NCBI RefSeq assembly: GCF_003255815.1
Contig: NC_037673.1
Span: 8,680,331 to 8,744,330, forward strand
DNA: 64,000 bases
Direction of reading: 5' to 3'
Source of the DNA: Theropithecus gelada
Taxonomy: Eukaryota > Chordata > Mammalia > Primates > Cercopithecidae
A program made the translations under genes and the position numbers. The notes under the pieces are model-generated. The model saw only the letters and a list, made by a program, of their open reading frames with translations, was not told the DNA's origin and ran no database searches. Shown piece after piece: positions 8,191 to 19,616 of the stretch (positions within the stretch are counted from its first letter, which is position 1; every line of letters starts with the position of its first letter).

Positions 8191-10504
8191 CTCTCTCTCT
8201 TTCTTCTTTCCTCTTCTTTTGCCTAATTGCTTATGCAAGGACTTTTACTACTATGTTTAAAAAAGTAACAAGAATGAGTATTCTTGTCAAGTCTCTGATC
8301 TCAGAGGAAAAGCTTTCAACTTTTTCCTCATTCAGTAGGCTGTTAATTGTGAGCTTGCTATAAGTGGCCTTTAATGTGCTGAGACACATTCCCTCTATAT
8401 CCATTTTTTGAGAGCATTTAATATGAATGTATATTGAATTTTGTCCAATTTTTTTTTTGTTAATAGGTAAGGACTTACTATTGAAATTTTAAATATTGTT
8501 TTCTGGTTAATTTTTATATCTGCTGTTTCTCTCTTGCATTCTTTTTTGTGGTTTAATTATTTTCTTTATTGATATTATTTGAATTATTTGTTTTAATCAT
8601 TTGTGGATATACTAGACATTTTTGCTTTGTGGTTTCCATGAGGCTTGCATAAAAAATCTTGTACTAATAAAAGGCTATTTTAAGCTGATAATGACTTAAC
8701 TTTTATCACCTGCATGAAGTCTACGCTTTTGCTCCCCTTGCCCCACAATTTGCTTTGTTTCCAAATTTTATATGTTTTACAGTTTGTGCCTCTAAGAAAT
8801 TATTGTACCTATAGTTGCTTTCACCTGTGAGTTTTGTATTTTCATATTACCCCTTGGAAATACTTTTCTTTAGTTTTGAGAACTCATTTTAGCTTTTTTT
8901 TTTTTGTAAGGAAAATGTAGGGATAATAAATCTCTTAGCTTTTGTTTGTCTGGGAATATTTTTCATCTCTTCATTATTTTTGAATGACAGTATTTCTAGG
9001 TACAGTATTCTTTACTGATAGTTTTTATTTGTTTGTTTTGCTTTTGAAGTATACCATTCCATTCCTTTCTGACCTCCAGGGTTTCTGTTGGAAAATCCCA
9101 TGAGAATGTAATGGGGCTCCCCTTGTATGTAACAAGTCACCTTCCTCTTGCAGCTTTCAGTATTCTCTCTTTGTCTTCAAATTTTGACAATTTGATTATG
9201 ATGTGCCTTGATGTGTGTCCCTTTGAAATCATCGTATTAGGTGTTCCTTGAGCTTTCTAGATCTGAATTTCTATTTCCTCTTCCAAACTTGGGCGTTTTT
9301 CTGCCATTATTTATTTGAACATGTTTTATGTCCCTCTCTTTCTTTTCTCCTTTTGGTACATCAAGAATGCATGTATTATTTTACTGGATAGTATTATAAA
9401 AGTTTTTGAGGCTGTCTTCACCTTTTTTTTTCTTTTTGTTCATCAGATTGGATGATTTTAAATAACCTGTCTTCAAGTTTGCTAATTATTTTTTTCTGCT
9501 TGATCTAGTCTGCTATTGTACACTTCCATTGACTTTTTGAGTTCAGCTGTTGTATACTTTGGGTCAATTATTTCTGTTTGGTACCTTTAATATTTTTTAT
9601 CTCTATGTTGACAGTCTCAGGTTGTTCCTTCATTGCTCTCCTTACCACAGTAATCATCTGTACAGCCATCTTTTTGAATTTTCTGTCAGGTAAACCACAT
9701 ATCTCTATTTCATTGGGATTTTATTCTGCAGCTTTATCTTGTACTTTCATTTGGAACATATTTTCCCATCTTCACTTTCCTTGACTTTATGCATTTTTCT
9801 ATGCATTAGGTAAACAAACAAACAAAAATCCAAAACAAAACAAAATGCTACTTCAAAGTCTTGTTAAACTGGTCTTGTGTCGGAGATATTCCTCCTTACT
9901 CAACCTGGATAGAGATATTAGGTGCCTGAAAACTCTTTATGCTTGTCCAACCTGCTGCCACTGTTCTTAGTGGCACCCAAGAAATTAGAAAGTGTCAAAA
10001 AGTTGTGTTATTGCTTTGAGGAAGTAGAGATAGAAGCCAGTCCCTTCACATGCAATTGAAGAGCATAGAGTGATAAATTTGTGGTCCAGTTTCTTCTTTT
10101 CTTGCAGAGAAACTTAGAGCCAGAATTTACTTTCTATACCTTCTGCCCTATATCAAGGAGAGGGTCTAAGGCAGATGTCTGTACTCTTTATCACACTGCT
10201 CACTTTGAATGGGGAGAGATGGCTGCTGGACATTTGCAAGTTTAAAAGTCATCTATTTGTTCTCTTTAGTATAAGAGTGTAATGAGTGCAGAGCTTTGTG
10301 AACTCCCAGAATTAGGTAATTTATGAGGCAGTCCTTTGAGTGGAGGGTATAAATGTTAAAATTTTCAATATGTACAGAAACTACTCTAAGGGAGATTCTT
10401 CCAATCTGAATTTATTGCTGGAGCAAACTAGGACACAAAGTGTGGGGAGTACGCAGTCTCCTGTTTGAGCAAGTTTACATCCTGTACCTTCCTTACAGAA
10501 ATTT

Positions 10505-11180
10505 CTAGTCTGGAGTTATCACCAAAGCAAGCCAGCAAGGAAGGCACATGCAGTGTCTATTTTCCATTTCAGGCATGGAGAAGTCTCCTTGCCTCCTTTC
10601 AATGAAAAATTGAAGGAGTTAATTTCTGGAGCAAGCTGAGGGAGAAAGCTGAGGAGTGCCATTCTTACTGTTTTTGCTGGCAGAGGCCTGTAACCTATTT
10701 CTATGGAATGATTTCAGGGCTGGAATTATTGCTGGCGAAAGCTGGGGAAAAGGGCACAGAAACTTCTTGCCCTTTTGTTCAAGCAAGCAGCCTTGTCACC
10801 CCTTTTGTAGGACGAATATTCTGGTCTGGAGTTATCATTGAATTAAGCCAAGGAAAAGTACACAGGGGGTTCCCCCTTTCCCGTTCAGGAACAAAGATGT
10901 CCCTTAGCCTCCCTATAATAAGAAATAGAAGAAATTTTCCTCAGAAACAGGCCGGGGAAAAGTTGTGAGGAGTGCTGTTTCTCCCATTCTTATATGTAGA
11001 GGCCTCCAGCGTCTTTTGTGGGAGAGAGTTGTAGGGCTGGACCCACTCCTGTTTGCAATAAAACAGATGGTTCTCACCCTTCTTGCAGAGGGAACTTTTT
11101 GTCTGGAGTTATTACTGAAACAAGCCAGGAGAAAAGGGTACAGAAAGTGTTAGGCTTCCCGTTTAGGCTGGAAGAGATTC
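10505..11180 (-). repeat. Diverged tandem repeats in the old L1 5' UTR
   Basis: Blocks recur: 'tctggagttat' followed by an 'aagcca' element at 10509, 10825 and 11102, and 'gaggagtgc' followed by 'agaggcct' at 10651 and 10967. Spacing is 316 bp and then about 277 bp, so about 2.3 diverged units. A shorter related block occurs at 10405 (tctgaatttattgctggag) and 10718. Confidence 0.65.
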
Positions 11181-11705
11181 ATTTTTTTATTTTCTTAGTA
11201 TGCTTCCTGATACTGGCTTGATGCGGGCCCAAATGACAGGGAGCTGCTGGGAAAGTGTGCAGCCAAACTCTTTCTGGGAGATGTTACAGTATCTGGGAGT
11301 GACCATGCGGTTCAAAACTCCTCTTTGTTTTTTGTGCTTGAGAAAAATTGTCTGATGCCCTGTCACGGCCATTTTTCAAGTAGGGTGATGTAAGAGCCAT
11401 GCCCTTCTACAGGAATTGTAAAAGTTGGACATTCTATGTGTGGTATATGCCTCTCCAGAAAAGAGCTGGGAGCTGGGGTTTCCTTCTCAATTACAAGGTG
11501 CTGTGCTCGGCATAGGGTTAGTGCATAGGTGTATCTTCACTTTTCCCATCTATTTTGATATGGATATTTTCTCAGTCCCCAGGTGTCTCAGAGTCTTGAA
11601 AGTAGATTTTGGCTTCCTCTGTATCCATGTCTAGGTGTTTACTTCTTAAGTCTGTGGGAGGAAGAGTCAGGAGCCTCCTATTCCACTATGTTGTTGACGT
11701 CACTG

Positions 11706-12091
11706 CAATTTAAAATCTTATCAGCAATGTATGAGAGGCTAGCTTGGTTTGAAATAAAAGTTTTAATTTTCCATAGCAGGAGTTCCAGTCATTCTTAGTT
11801 TCCCACAGATTGCAACAAACTCAGTCCAGGTAACAACAACTTTAAGCTCCGGTTGTATACATAGAGATGTTGTGGGGACACATGGAACCAGCCCAATGTG
11901 ACAGTTCTGAAATTTTTGAATATGGCACTGTGAGGCATTAGGCTGCTACCAGCATGGTATTGAGGAACTTTCCCTGACCTGTTACCATCACAGCTGTGAG
12001 ATGAATTCGGGATCTTTTCAGGGAAGACTCGTGTCATCATTGCTCATTGAATTGTAAGTGGAGAAAAAGGAAAATGAGGTAAAGAAAGATT
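11706..12091. other. Unassigned sequence
   Basis: I recognise no gene or repeat family here. Reading frames are short. Confidence 0.5.
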
Positions 12092-12287
12092 TCTCTAGAG
12101 CAGCCACCTTAGGTGGCAATGTCTAAAAGTATTTTTGTTTGACAAAACTGGAGAGGTGTATTCTGCTAGCATCTACTGGGTGGAGGCGAAGAATACTGCC
12201 ACACATCCTACACGGTGTATATGACAGCACTCCAAACAAAAGAATGATATGGCCCAAAATGTCAACAGTGTGAGGTTTGGAAAACTT
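12092..12287 (+). mobile_element. MER5A (hAT-Charlie MITE)
   Basis: The order 'ggcaatgtct', 'agcatctactgggtggagg', 'acatcctaca', 'gacagcactcc', 'ggcccaaaatgtcaacagtg' and 'gaggttt' follows MER5A closely. It is a non-autonomous DNA transposon remnant of near full length. Confidence 0.8.
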
Positions 12288-12579
12288 GGTATATTTTTAC
12301 CTCTTCCCTCACCCCCTGCTCCCTCCAAGACACACATACGAGCTGTTAAAAGTGGTTCCTTTTAGGAAAGAAAGTAGCTTTGGGTAGCAATATGTGGAAA
12401 CTCTGAGGAGAAGGAACATAGTCTTTTTGTAGAATATATAGTACATACTAATATATGTATTATAAACATAATATATTTTACAAAACACCCTACTGTATTT
12501 CTCAAATGATTGAAAAAAGCATGTTGTCATGTAAATTTTTTAAATAAAAAGCTAAAGATATAGGATTATACTGTATACC
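12288..12579. other. Unassigned AT-rich sequence
   Basis: No recognisable feature; contains many AT-rich runs between MER5A and the inverted L1. Confidence 0.45.
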
Positions 12580-12870
12580 AATAGATAAAATTTTACTTCT
12601 TTCTTTCTGATGTATTCCTTTTACTTACTTTTTTTTCCTGATTGTTCTTGCCAGTATTTCCAGTACTGTGTTGAACAGAAGTGGTGAGAGTGGACATCCT
12701 TGCTTTGTGCTGAGTATTAGATGATTATAATGTTAACTGTGGGTTTTTTCATAAATGTCCTATAATACGTTGAGTAAATTTCCTTTATAGCTAAATTGTT
12801 AATGATTTTTTGTCAAGAAAATGTGTCAAACTATGTCAAATGACTTTTATGCATCAATTAAGATTGTATA
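12580..12870 (-). mobile_element. Old L1, inverted 5' segment (RT region)
   Basis: The minus strand corresponds to the RT palm: 'ggatgtccactctcaccact' is the CPLSPLL region near 12690. It directly abuts a sense L1 3' end at 12872, the arrangement made by twin priming. Confidence 0.7.
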
Positions 12871-12871
12871 A

Positions 12872-13157
12872 GAAGTGCTGGGGAGGTTATTGAGAGAAGG
12901 AAGCCCGTGTACACTGTTGGTAGGAATGTAGATTAGTGCAGCCATGTAGAAAACAGAATGGAGGTCTCTAAAGAAATTAAAGATAGAACTTACATACCAC
13001 CCAGTAATCCCTCTTCTGGCTACAGATCACAAAGAAATCAAATCACCACCTCATAAAGATACCTGTGTTTCCATGTTAATTGCAGCGCTGTTCACAATAA
13101 CCAAAATATGGAAACATTTGAAGTATCATCAATGGTTGAATAGATTAAGAGACTGTG

Positions 13158-13190
<33 letters not shown>

Positions 13191-13416
13191 TGTTTGTGTT
13201 TAATAAAATATTATTCAACCTTAAAAGAGAAAGAGATCCTGACATTTGCTACAAGATAGATGAACCTAGAAGACATCATACCACATGAAATAAGCCAGAC
13301 ACAGAAGGAGAAATGCTGTGTGATCTCACTTAAATGTGGAATCTAAAAAGAGAGCTTTAAAAAATTTCAAATACAGAAAGAGAGAGAATAAAACAGGTGG
13401 TTACCAAGGGCAGGAT
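12872..13416 (+). mobile_element. Old L1, 3' end
   Basis: The C-terminal ORF2 ('acactgttggtaggaatgta', 'gttcacaataaccaaaatatgg') is followed by old-type 3' UTR including 'gatctcacttaaatgtgg'. It carries a (TG)n at 13157. With 12580-12870 it forms one 5'-inverted insertion. Confidence 0.8.
13157..13198. repeat. (TG)n microsatellite
   Basis: An imperfect run of TG dinucleotides lies inside the L1 C-terminal region. Confidence 0.95.
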
Positions 13417-14990
13417 ACATTTCCCTAGTCCCATAAACTGCCCAACTGTGTTTTATTACATTTGACCACTGGCTTGGTATTTACCTATCTTTTCTTTGTA
13501 CTTTTGGGGATTTATTTCCCAGTTCCAGTAGGTAAAGATGTTCTCCTATTTTGTTTCTAATTATTATCAATTTTGTGGACTCAGTTGCTATGGTAACAAC
13601 TTAAGGCCTTATCGGGGAAAGGAGAAGATGGATTTGTTCCTGTATTGCTGTGGATATACTGAGTACTGAATTTACCTTAGAATATAAAGCAGCTCCTCCA
13701 CAGGTGACTCACCCTCAGTCTGTTTTATTGGGTGCATATTCACAAAAGCAGGATGTAGAGAATGACTAGACATATCCTTCCCTGCAATGTAAAACACCGT
13801 CTAAATGGCGCTTACCATACCTCACAGCGCAGATAGTCGTCCCTCAGTGGCCTTCAGTGCAGGCAGTTGGTATGCAGTCCCAGACCCCACTGGAAGCTCC
13901 CATCCTCAGGAGTCAGCCACAAGAGCAGGTTCACACCCGCGTCTCCCATGGTTTCAGCACTCTGGAGACCTTACGCCTTAGGATCAAGAGCCCAGGAAGG
14001 AGAAAGGCACCTGCAGCCCGTTCTGAGTGGAGAGACCAGAGATGCATAGGGACCCTGGAGAACTTTCTCGTTCAGCTCCATAGCGGTGTAATCAGGAACC
14101 TAATTTGCTTCACTGGGGGTGCCTGTCTTGCCAGCTTTTTCTGCCTTTTTCCAGTGCATACAGGGAGTCATTGTGTTTTATTTTCCATAATTAGTCCCGT
14201 TGGGACATTTCTTTCTATTCCCTTTTTCCAGTTTATTTCCTGGGTTCATTACTATATGGTGATATTACGCAGGCAGTCAGAGCTGGGTGTAGTTAGCACA
14301 AGGACAGAAGTAGACATGGGACAACAAGAGCTGGGAAGAAGCATAGATCCCAGGCTGGGGCCTTAGCACAGCTGGACTGAGAAGGGTGCGGTTCTGAAGA
14401 ACGTGGAGCTGCTGAAAGGGGGAATTTCAGGGAGCCAGATCAGTAGCCTGATGGAGTATGAAGGAAAGGACCTGTTTCTGAGGCTCCTGGTGGCTGGAGG
14501 GGTGGTCCAGAGTCAAATGACCTAAGTCTCTCTGTCTCTCTAAGGAACTATCACTGAAATTTTGAGCAAAGTTGCTCTCTTTTCTGGCCCCAAGATGGGC
14601 ATTCCTATTGCATTCTTCCTTGGTGTGGAGTATGAGGTCGTGGCTAGGCCTCTTCCTCCAAAATCAACACTGTAACATGATAGAACTCCCCAGACTTTGT
14701 AACTGGGGTCCTCTCCAAGGGGTCAACCCACTAAAGGGAGTCACGCAAGATTCCTCCTGCGAAGCCACCTTGCACAGCATCCTTGCCAGGCCAAGAATTG
14801 GGTAATGTGTCCACTGCTGCCTCTTTCTTGCACTGCCCAGCCATCCTCAGTTCTCTTTTTTCCCCCATTTAGTTATCTCGGGGAAGATCAGAAAAGTCAT
14901 GAAAACTTATATCTTGCTAGGATATAAGATCCCAGATTCCTCATTTTGCAAATATCTCGATCTTTATAGAGGGATGTGAAACAGCAGCAG
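13417..14990. other. Unassigned 1.6-kb block, possibly an old LTR element
   Basis: I recognise no family. It is less AT-rich than its neighbours. 'agaatataaagcagctcctcc' near 13680 and 'ctgttttattgggtgcat' near 13720 could be a TATA box and downstream part of an LTR, but this is weak. A 169-codon frame (13857-14366) has no domain I know and no flanking splice or start support. Confidence 0.35.
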
Positions 14991-15432
14991 CAACCTCTGA
15001 GCCCAGTCTTATAATAATGCATGTAGGTTTTAGATTTTGTCTCATATTAAGCATTTGACTTTTAAAAAATGCAATTTGGTAATCTCTACTTTCTATAGGT
15101 TAGTGATTCGATCTATGTTTATTGTGATTAGTAATATTTGGACTCATTCCTAATGCTTTTTTGTCCTACTTTATTCAATTTTTAAAAATCGTTCTTTCTT
15201 GACCGATTTTATTGTTCCATTTTTACATGTTTATTTTTAAATTTCATTTTACCCCTTTACCAGTACGTAAATTTTATGCTTGGTTTTCATTACTTTAATG
15301 ACTATCCCTTCAATTTTGTAAACTGCACTTACGGATGTCTACAATCAAACAATATCTGAATATTCCCTCCTGAATAGTAAGATAAGCTTAGGAAACATTA
15401 ACCGTTCATTTTCCTTCCCACTTCTCAACTTG
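14991..15432 (-). mobile_element. Very old L1 (L1M4/L1ME-like), antisense, part 1
   Basis: The minus strand resembles the very start of ORF2 (endonuclease N-terminus) and the inter-ORF region of old L1s. It is interrupted by an LTR at 15438. Confidence 0.5.
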
Positions 15433-15437
15433 CATGC

Positions 15438-15890
15438 TGTATTAGGCCATTCTCACATTGCTATAAATACCTGAGACTGAGTAATTTACAAAGAAAAGAG
15501 TTTTTACTGGCTCGTGATTCTGCAAACTGTACAGGAAGCATCACGCTTGTATCTGCTCAGCTTCTGGGGTGGCCTCCGGAAACTTACAATCATGGCAGAA
15601 GATGAAGAGAGAACACACACATTATATGGTCGAGTAGGAACAAGAGAGAGGAGGGAGGTGCTACCCACTTTTCAAAATTCAGATCTCACAATAAATTACA
15701 CACTCACTATCATGAGAACAGCACCAAAATGAGGGAGCCTCATAAGAACAGCACAAAAATGAGGGAGCTAAGCCAATCATGAAGGACTACTCCCATGATC
15801 CAATCACCTTCCATCAGGCCCCACCTCCAACACTGGAGATTACAATTCCACATGAGATTTGGGCCCAGATATAGATCCATATCCATATCA
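15438..15890 (-). mobile_element. MaLR solo LTR (MST/THE1-like)
   Basis: A 453-bp LTR runs from 'tgtattaggccattctcac' to 'ccatatca'. It shows 'gagactgagtaatttacaaag', 'ggaaacttacaatcatggcag' and 'gatccaatcacc' in the order of reversed MST/THE1 LTRs. The flanks are catgc (15433-15437) and cgtgc (15891-15895), a 5-bp target duplication with one CpG-type change. It contains a 30-bp tandem duplication at 15711-15770. Confidence 0.85.
15711..15770. repeat. 30-bp tandem duplication inside the LTR
   Basis: Units 15711-15740 and 15741-15770 differ at three positions. Both contain 'aagaacagca' or 'gagaacagca' and 'aaatgagggagc'. Other LTRs of this family, as I remember them, have the block once. Confidence 0.85.
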
Positions 15891-15895
15891 CGTGC

Positions 15896-16639
15896 TATTG
15901 TAGTCTAATATTTTAATTCTAGAAGTTCTTCATCATCTTAACTTTAGAAAGAAGACATTTTTAATTATTTTGTCATTTTTTAATGCAAAAAAAATCCTAG
16001 TTTGTATTTACCAACACATTCACCAATGTTTTGGTTCATTTTTCTCTTAGAGTCATTTTTCTTCTTTTTAAAATATATCCTTGAAAATTATTTAGCGAAG
16101 TTTGACACATGGTAATTTTTTTTTAAGATGGTGAATTTCTTTTTAGTTTTTGATAATCTGAAATATATTTTCCCTTCACTAATGAAAGCAACATTTCTGA
16201 ATAGACAGTTGCAGGAGGAGATTAAATTTCTGTGAGACTTTAGTGACGTAACTCCCTGCTTTTTTGGCCTTCACTTTTGTGCCTGAGAAGCCATCTTCAT
16301 GTTATTCTGTTAGGTGAGCTGTCTTTCCTCTTTTTATCCTAAGACTTTTCTTTCTCTTTTGTTTGTTGGTTTGTTTGTATGCTTCATTATAATGTGAAAA
16401 GACAAGTTTTCTTTTATTTATCCTTACTTGTATTGCTTGTGATTCCTGTGTTTGGGGACTTGTACCTTCATTCTTGTACAAAATTCTCAGCCACTTTCAT
16501 TTGGAAAATTGTCTCCTTGCTGTGGTCTTTCCCCTTTCTGGGATTCTGATTATCTTTATTTTGAATCTTCTCAATCCATTCCATAGATTTCACCTTTCTG
16601 TAGCCAAGTGTGTTTCTAAAGATGACTCAACATGATTCA
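15896..16639 (-). mobile_element. Very old L1, antisense, part 2 (ORF1 region)
   Basis: T-rich sequence with phrases like 'tctttctcttttgtttg' and 'aattgtctccttgctg' fits the antisense ORF1 region of L1M4-type elements and links parts 1 and 3. Confidence 0.45.
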
Positions 16640-17166
16640 CTTGCCCTGTGAGCTTGACATTCATCTCATCAAAGAGTGGGATGCACCTAGTCCCAGCCTC
16701 TGGAATTCAGTGGATTTTTATGACTGTCTCAACCAGTAGAATATAGCAGATGTGATTCCATCTGATTTCCAAGGCTAGGTCATAACAATGTCACAGTCTT
16801 TTGGGACACCTGCTTTTGGGGCCAGCCTCACAATATGAGAAACCTCAAATGAGCTTTCTCATGGGGTACACAGGTAAAATCTTGTGTGTGGAGGCCACAT
16901 GCAGTTGTTCTGGTTGACAGCCCAACTTAGGTACAAGCTGCCAACCAACATCAGCCATCAGACATGAGGGTTGATGTCACCTAGGCCATCAGCCATCAGC
17001 TGAAGTCGCCCCCAGCCTTTGAGGTCCCTCACGTCATTGAACAGAGAGAAACCATCCTTGCTTGTAGTTGTGCCCTAAATGAACTACATGTGTATGATAA
17101 AATAATTGATTTTTTAGGCTACTAAGTTTTGGGATAGGTTATTAATGATTCAATAGAATCTGGAAT
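16640..17166 (+). mobile_element. MLT1-type MaLR LTR (diverged)
   Basis: The order 'gattccatctgatttccaag', 'gctaggtcata', 'ggaggccacatgcagttgtt', 'ccaaccaacatcagccatca' and 'aggctactaagttttgg' follows the MLT1F-H type LTRs. Both ends are blurred. Confidence 0.6.
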
Positions 17167-17880
17167 ATGTCTGTTGCTATCCTTTGCCTCAATATATTCT
17201 GCATAATTTCTTTGTTTCTATTGCCAAAGATACCAGTTTCTTCTTCAGCCTTTCCCTAATTGGCATTAAATAGACTAATTGAAGTTTGATTATTAGTGGT
17301 TAAATTTTTCATCTTTAAATGCTTTATTTAGTGATTTTCCGAATATCCCTTGCCACTTCTGATAGTATATTGCTGCTTAATATGTGATTCCTTCTTTTGT
17401 TTAGATATTTCATACATAGTGTTTTTCCATTATATTTATAATTTTAGTATCTGAAGCCTTTGAGGTTTAATTTATATTGGATTGTTTCTACTGACTACTG
17501 ATCATTGGTGACTTGATTTTCTTTTGCCATTGGTGGTATGTTTTTCCTCATTAGTTAAAATTAATCACAGAAATACTGAGGGCCTACAATGTGTCAAGGA
17601 TTAAAGGAAGAGTCTCACACTTAGGTCTCCAACATTTACAGGTGCTAGGCTTGGTTTCCTGATACCAGACGTGGGGATGGCTTTTTTTTTCCCCAGGAAA
17701 TTCCAGGTTTTATAATATATGTTTTCCCTGCAATGTTCTATTTTTTCTTTTGCCCTTTAGACAGTTGTCTTACATCCGTAAGCTTCACAGTAAATTTAAG
17801 ATGTATTTGTTTCGATTCATCTAAGATGGAATTACATTATATTTAGTCTGCCATATTGCTAGGAATAGAAATCCACGAAA
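17167..17880 (-). mobile_element. Very old L1, antisense, part 3 (5' region)
   Basis: 'agtatctgaagcctttgagg' and the closing 'ctgccatattgctagg' near 17850 fit the 5' end of an antisense L1M. It completes the element begun at 14991. Confidence 0.5.
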
Positions 17881-19068
17881 ACCATTAACCATAGATGGAG
17901 CTACAGGTATAGTTATAGTTATATATGTATATTAATACAAATCCTTTAAAAGTAAGCATTATATAGAGTCACATATATCATTGCATCGATAAGAAACATT
18001 TCAAATGTATTTGGCAATGACAAATTAGAGTTAGATTGTTCATGTGGATTAGTAAAGAATAGGAGTTTTATTCAATAAAAAAGGGTAGAGGCTAAAAGTT
18101 TGAAAGTCCATAAATTAGAAATATGATAGCAGCTTTACTCTAATGATTTCTGATTTCTTCCTCATAAATTTCTAATTGAACTTTTAGGGGAAGTTAAATT
18201 GGATAATAAAAAATGGATTACAAAAATCACTTTAAATGTTCTTCTTGTTCATGGTTAAAACATAAATAGCTTATAGCTGGGAAGTTACCAATAATTATCT
18301 TCCTCACACAGAGGCATTAGATAATTCTGTTTAAACTTAATTTGTATATTTTATAGGTTCACTTTTAGCTGTGCATCTTAATATGTAAGAGAGTAAATGA
18401 TTCTTTAATTTGTGTTCAATAACACAGAAATTTAAATGCATTAGTACTGCTGTTCTGGGATATATTTAGTTTGTTATTATATAAAATGTTACTTTGCCTG
18501 TGACATGTAGCTCTGAAGACTTCAGGCATTTTTTTCTGCCTAAAATAGTACAGAAAAAACTGTGGCAGTCATGGTTAGATTTTCTTTGCTCTTTCAGCCT
18601 TCCAGGGCCACTTACAAAGGACACTTGCTTTGTACTCACTTGACAAATTTTACACACTTTCTAGGATACATTGGTGAATAAAATTCAAAGTATGAGAACT
18701 AAATATGCTCCCTCCAGGAATCACCACTAGAACTAATTTAAAGAAAGCACACACACAAAATACAAGCGTTGTGAGAACCAGGGAGGCAACAATAGCAAAG
18801 GTGTTTTGGATGCTAGAAAGAGATGCTAATAACTGACCTGGGATACTCAAGGCAAGATTTTATTGTGATTTGAAGTGTAACATATATGCCCTGAGAGGAT
18901 AGTGAGCAATGCTGGGAGTTCACTCGCTTCACAAGGCAGGTTGTTCTGATAGCTGAAAACTGGCACCACCAGGTGTCTCAGAACATGGGGTGAGGGAGTA
19001 AAATCAGGAAATTGAAGGAAAGATTTTGATAAATAGTATTCACGAAAATAGGCCAATGCCAAGGATAA
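17881..19068. other. Unassigned AT-rich sequence
   Basis: No gene or repeat family recognised; frames are short and without domains. Confidence 0.5.
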
Positions 19069-19368
19069 TTTTTTTTTTTTTTTTTTTGAGATAGAGTCTC
19101 TGTTGCCTAGGCTAGAGTGTAATGGCATAATCTCAGCTGACTGCAACTGCCGCCTCCCAGACTCAAGATCTTGAGATTTCTACCTCAGCTTCCCGAGTAG
19201 CTGGGATTACAGGCACCCACCACCACACCTGGCTAATTTTTGTATTTTTGGTAGAGATGAGGTTTCACCATGTTGACCAGCCTGGTCTCCAGCTCTTGAC
19301 CTCGGTGATCTGCCCTTCTCGGCCTCCCAAAGTGCTGGGATTATAGGCATGAGCCACCATGCCCAGCC
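19069..19368 (-). mobile_element. Alu
   Basis: A full dimeric Alu in reverse, with the T-tail at 19069-19087 and body ending 'accatgcccagcc'. It is moderately diverged. Confidence 0.95.
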
Positions 19369-19446
19369 TTGATCGTTATTTTTAAATGAACAATGAATAC
19401 TACTAAGGTCAAAGGGAGAATAATCTGAATTGAGAGACAAATAAAA

Positions 19447-19616
19447 AGGAGGGAGGGAGGAGAAAGAAAGGGAGAAGAGAGGAAGAGAGAGAGGAAGAAG
19501 GGAAGAGGGAGGTGGGAGAGAGAGGAAGAGAGAGACAGAGGGAGGTAGAGGGAGGTAGAAGCGAGAGAGAGAGGGAGGCAGGGGAGAGAGGGAGAGGTAG
19601 AGAGAGAGAAGAGAGA
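19447..19616. repeat. Purine tract (GGGA/GA-rich)
   Basis: About 170 bases are almost only G and A, as GGGA, GAGA and GGTAGA variants. Antisense frames here are low-complexity artefacts. Confidence 0.9.

Larger units (their letters stand above)
6905..11705 (-). mobile_element. Old L1, antisense, internally deleted, with long 5' UTR
   Basis: Read on the minus strand, 9830-11705 is 5' UTR, about 8800-9830 ORF1 (the ETLQARREW region near 9070-9090), and 6920-8455 the RT and C-terminal ORF2. The RT active-site region lies near 7900-7920, where 'catgtcattagcaaacaaa' corresponds to the FADD-like motif. Endonuclease and the start of RT are largely missing at about 8455-8470, so the copy is shorter than a full element. 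The 5' end near 11690-11705 has 'ttgacgtcac' typical of old L1 starts. No frame is functional. Confidence 0.75.

Noticed and set aside
7885..8363. Several open frames on both strands with F/L/P/S-rich or K/E/R-rich repeats
   Set aside because: They are translations of the (TTCC)n tract and its flanks; no start context or domain.
13857..14366. 169-codon open frame
   Set aside because: No recognisable domain, no promoter or splice support; length is within chance in less AT-rich DNA.
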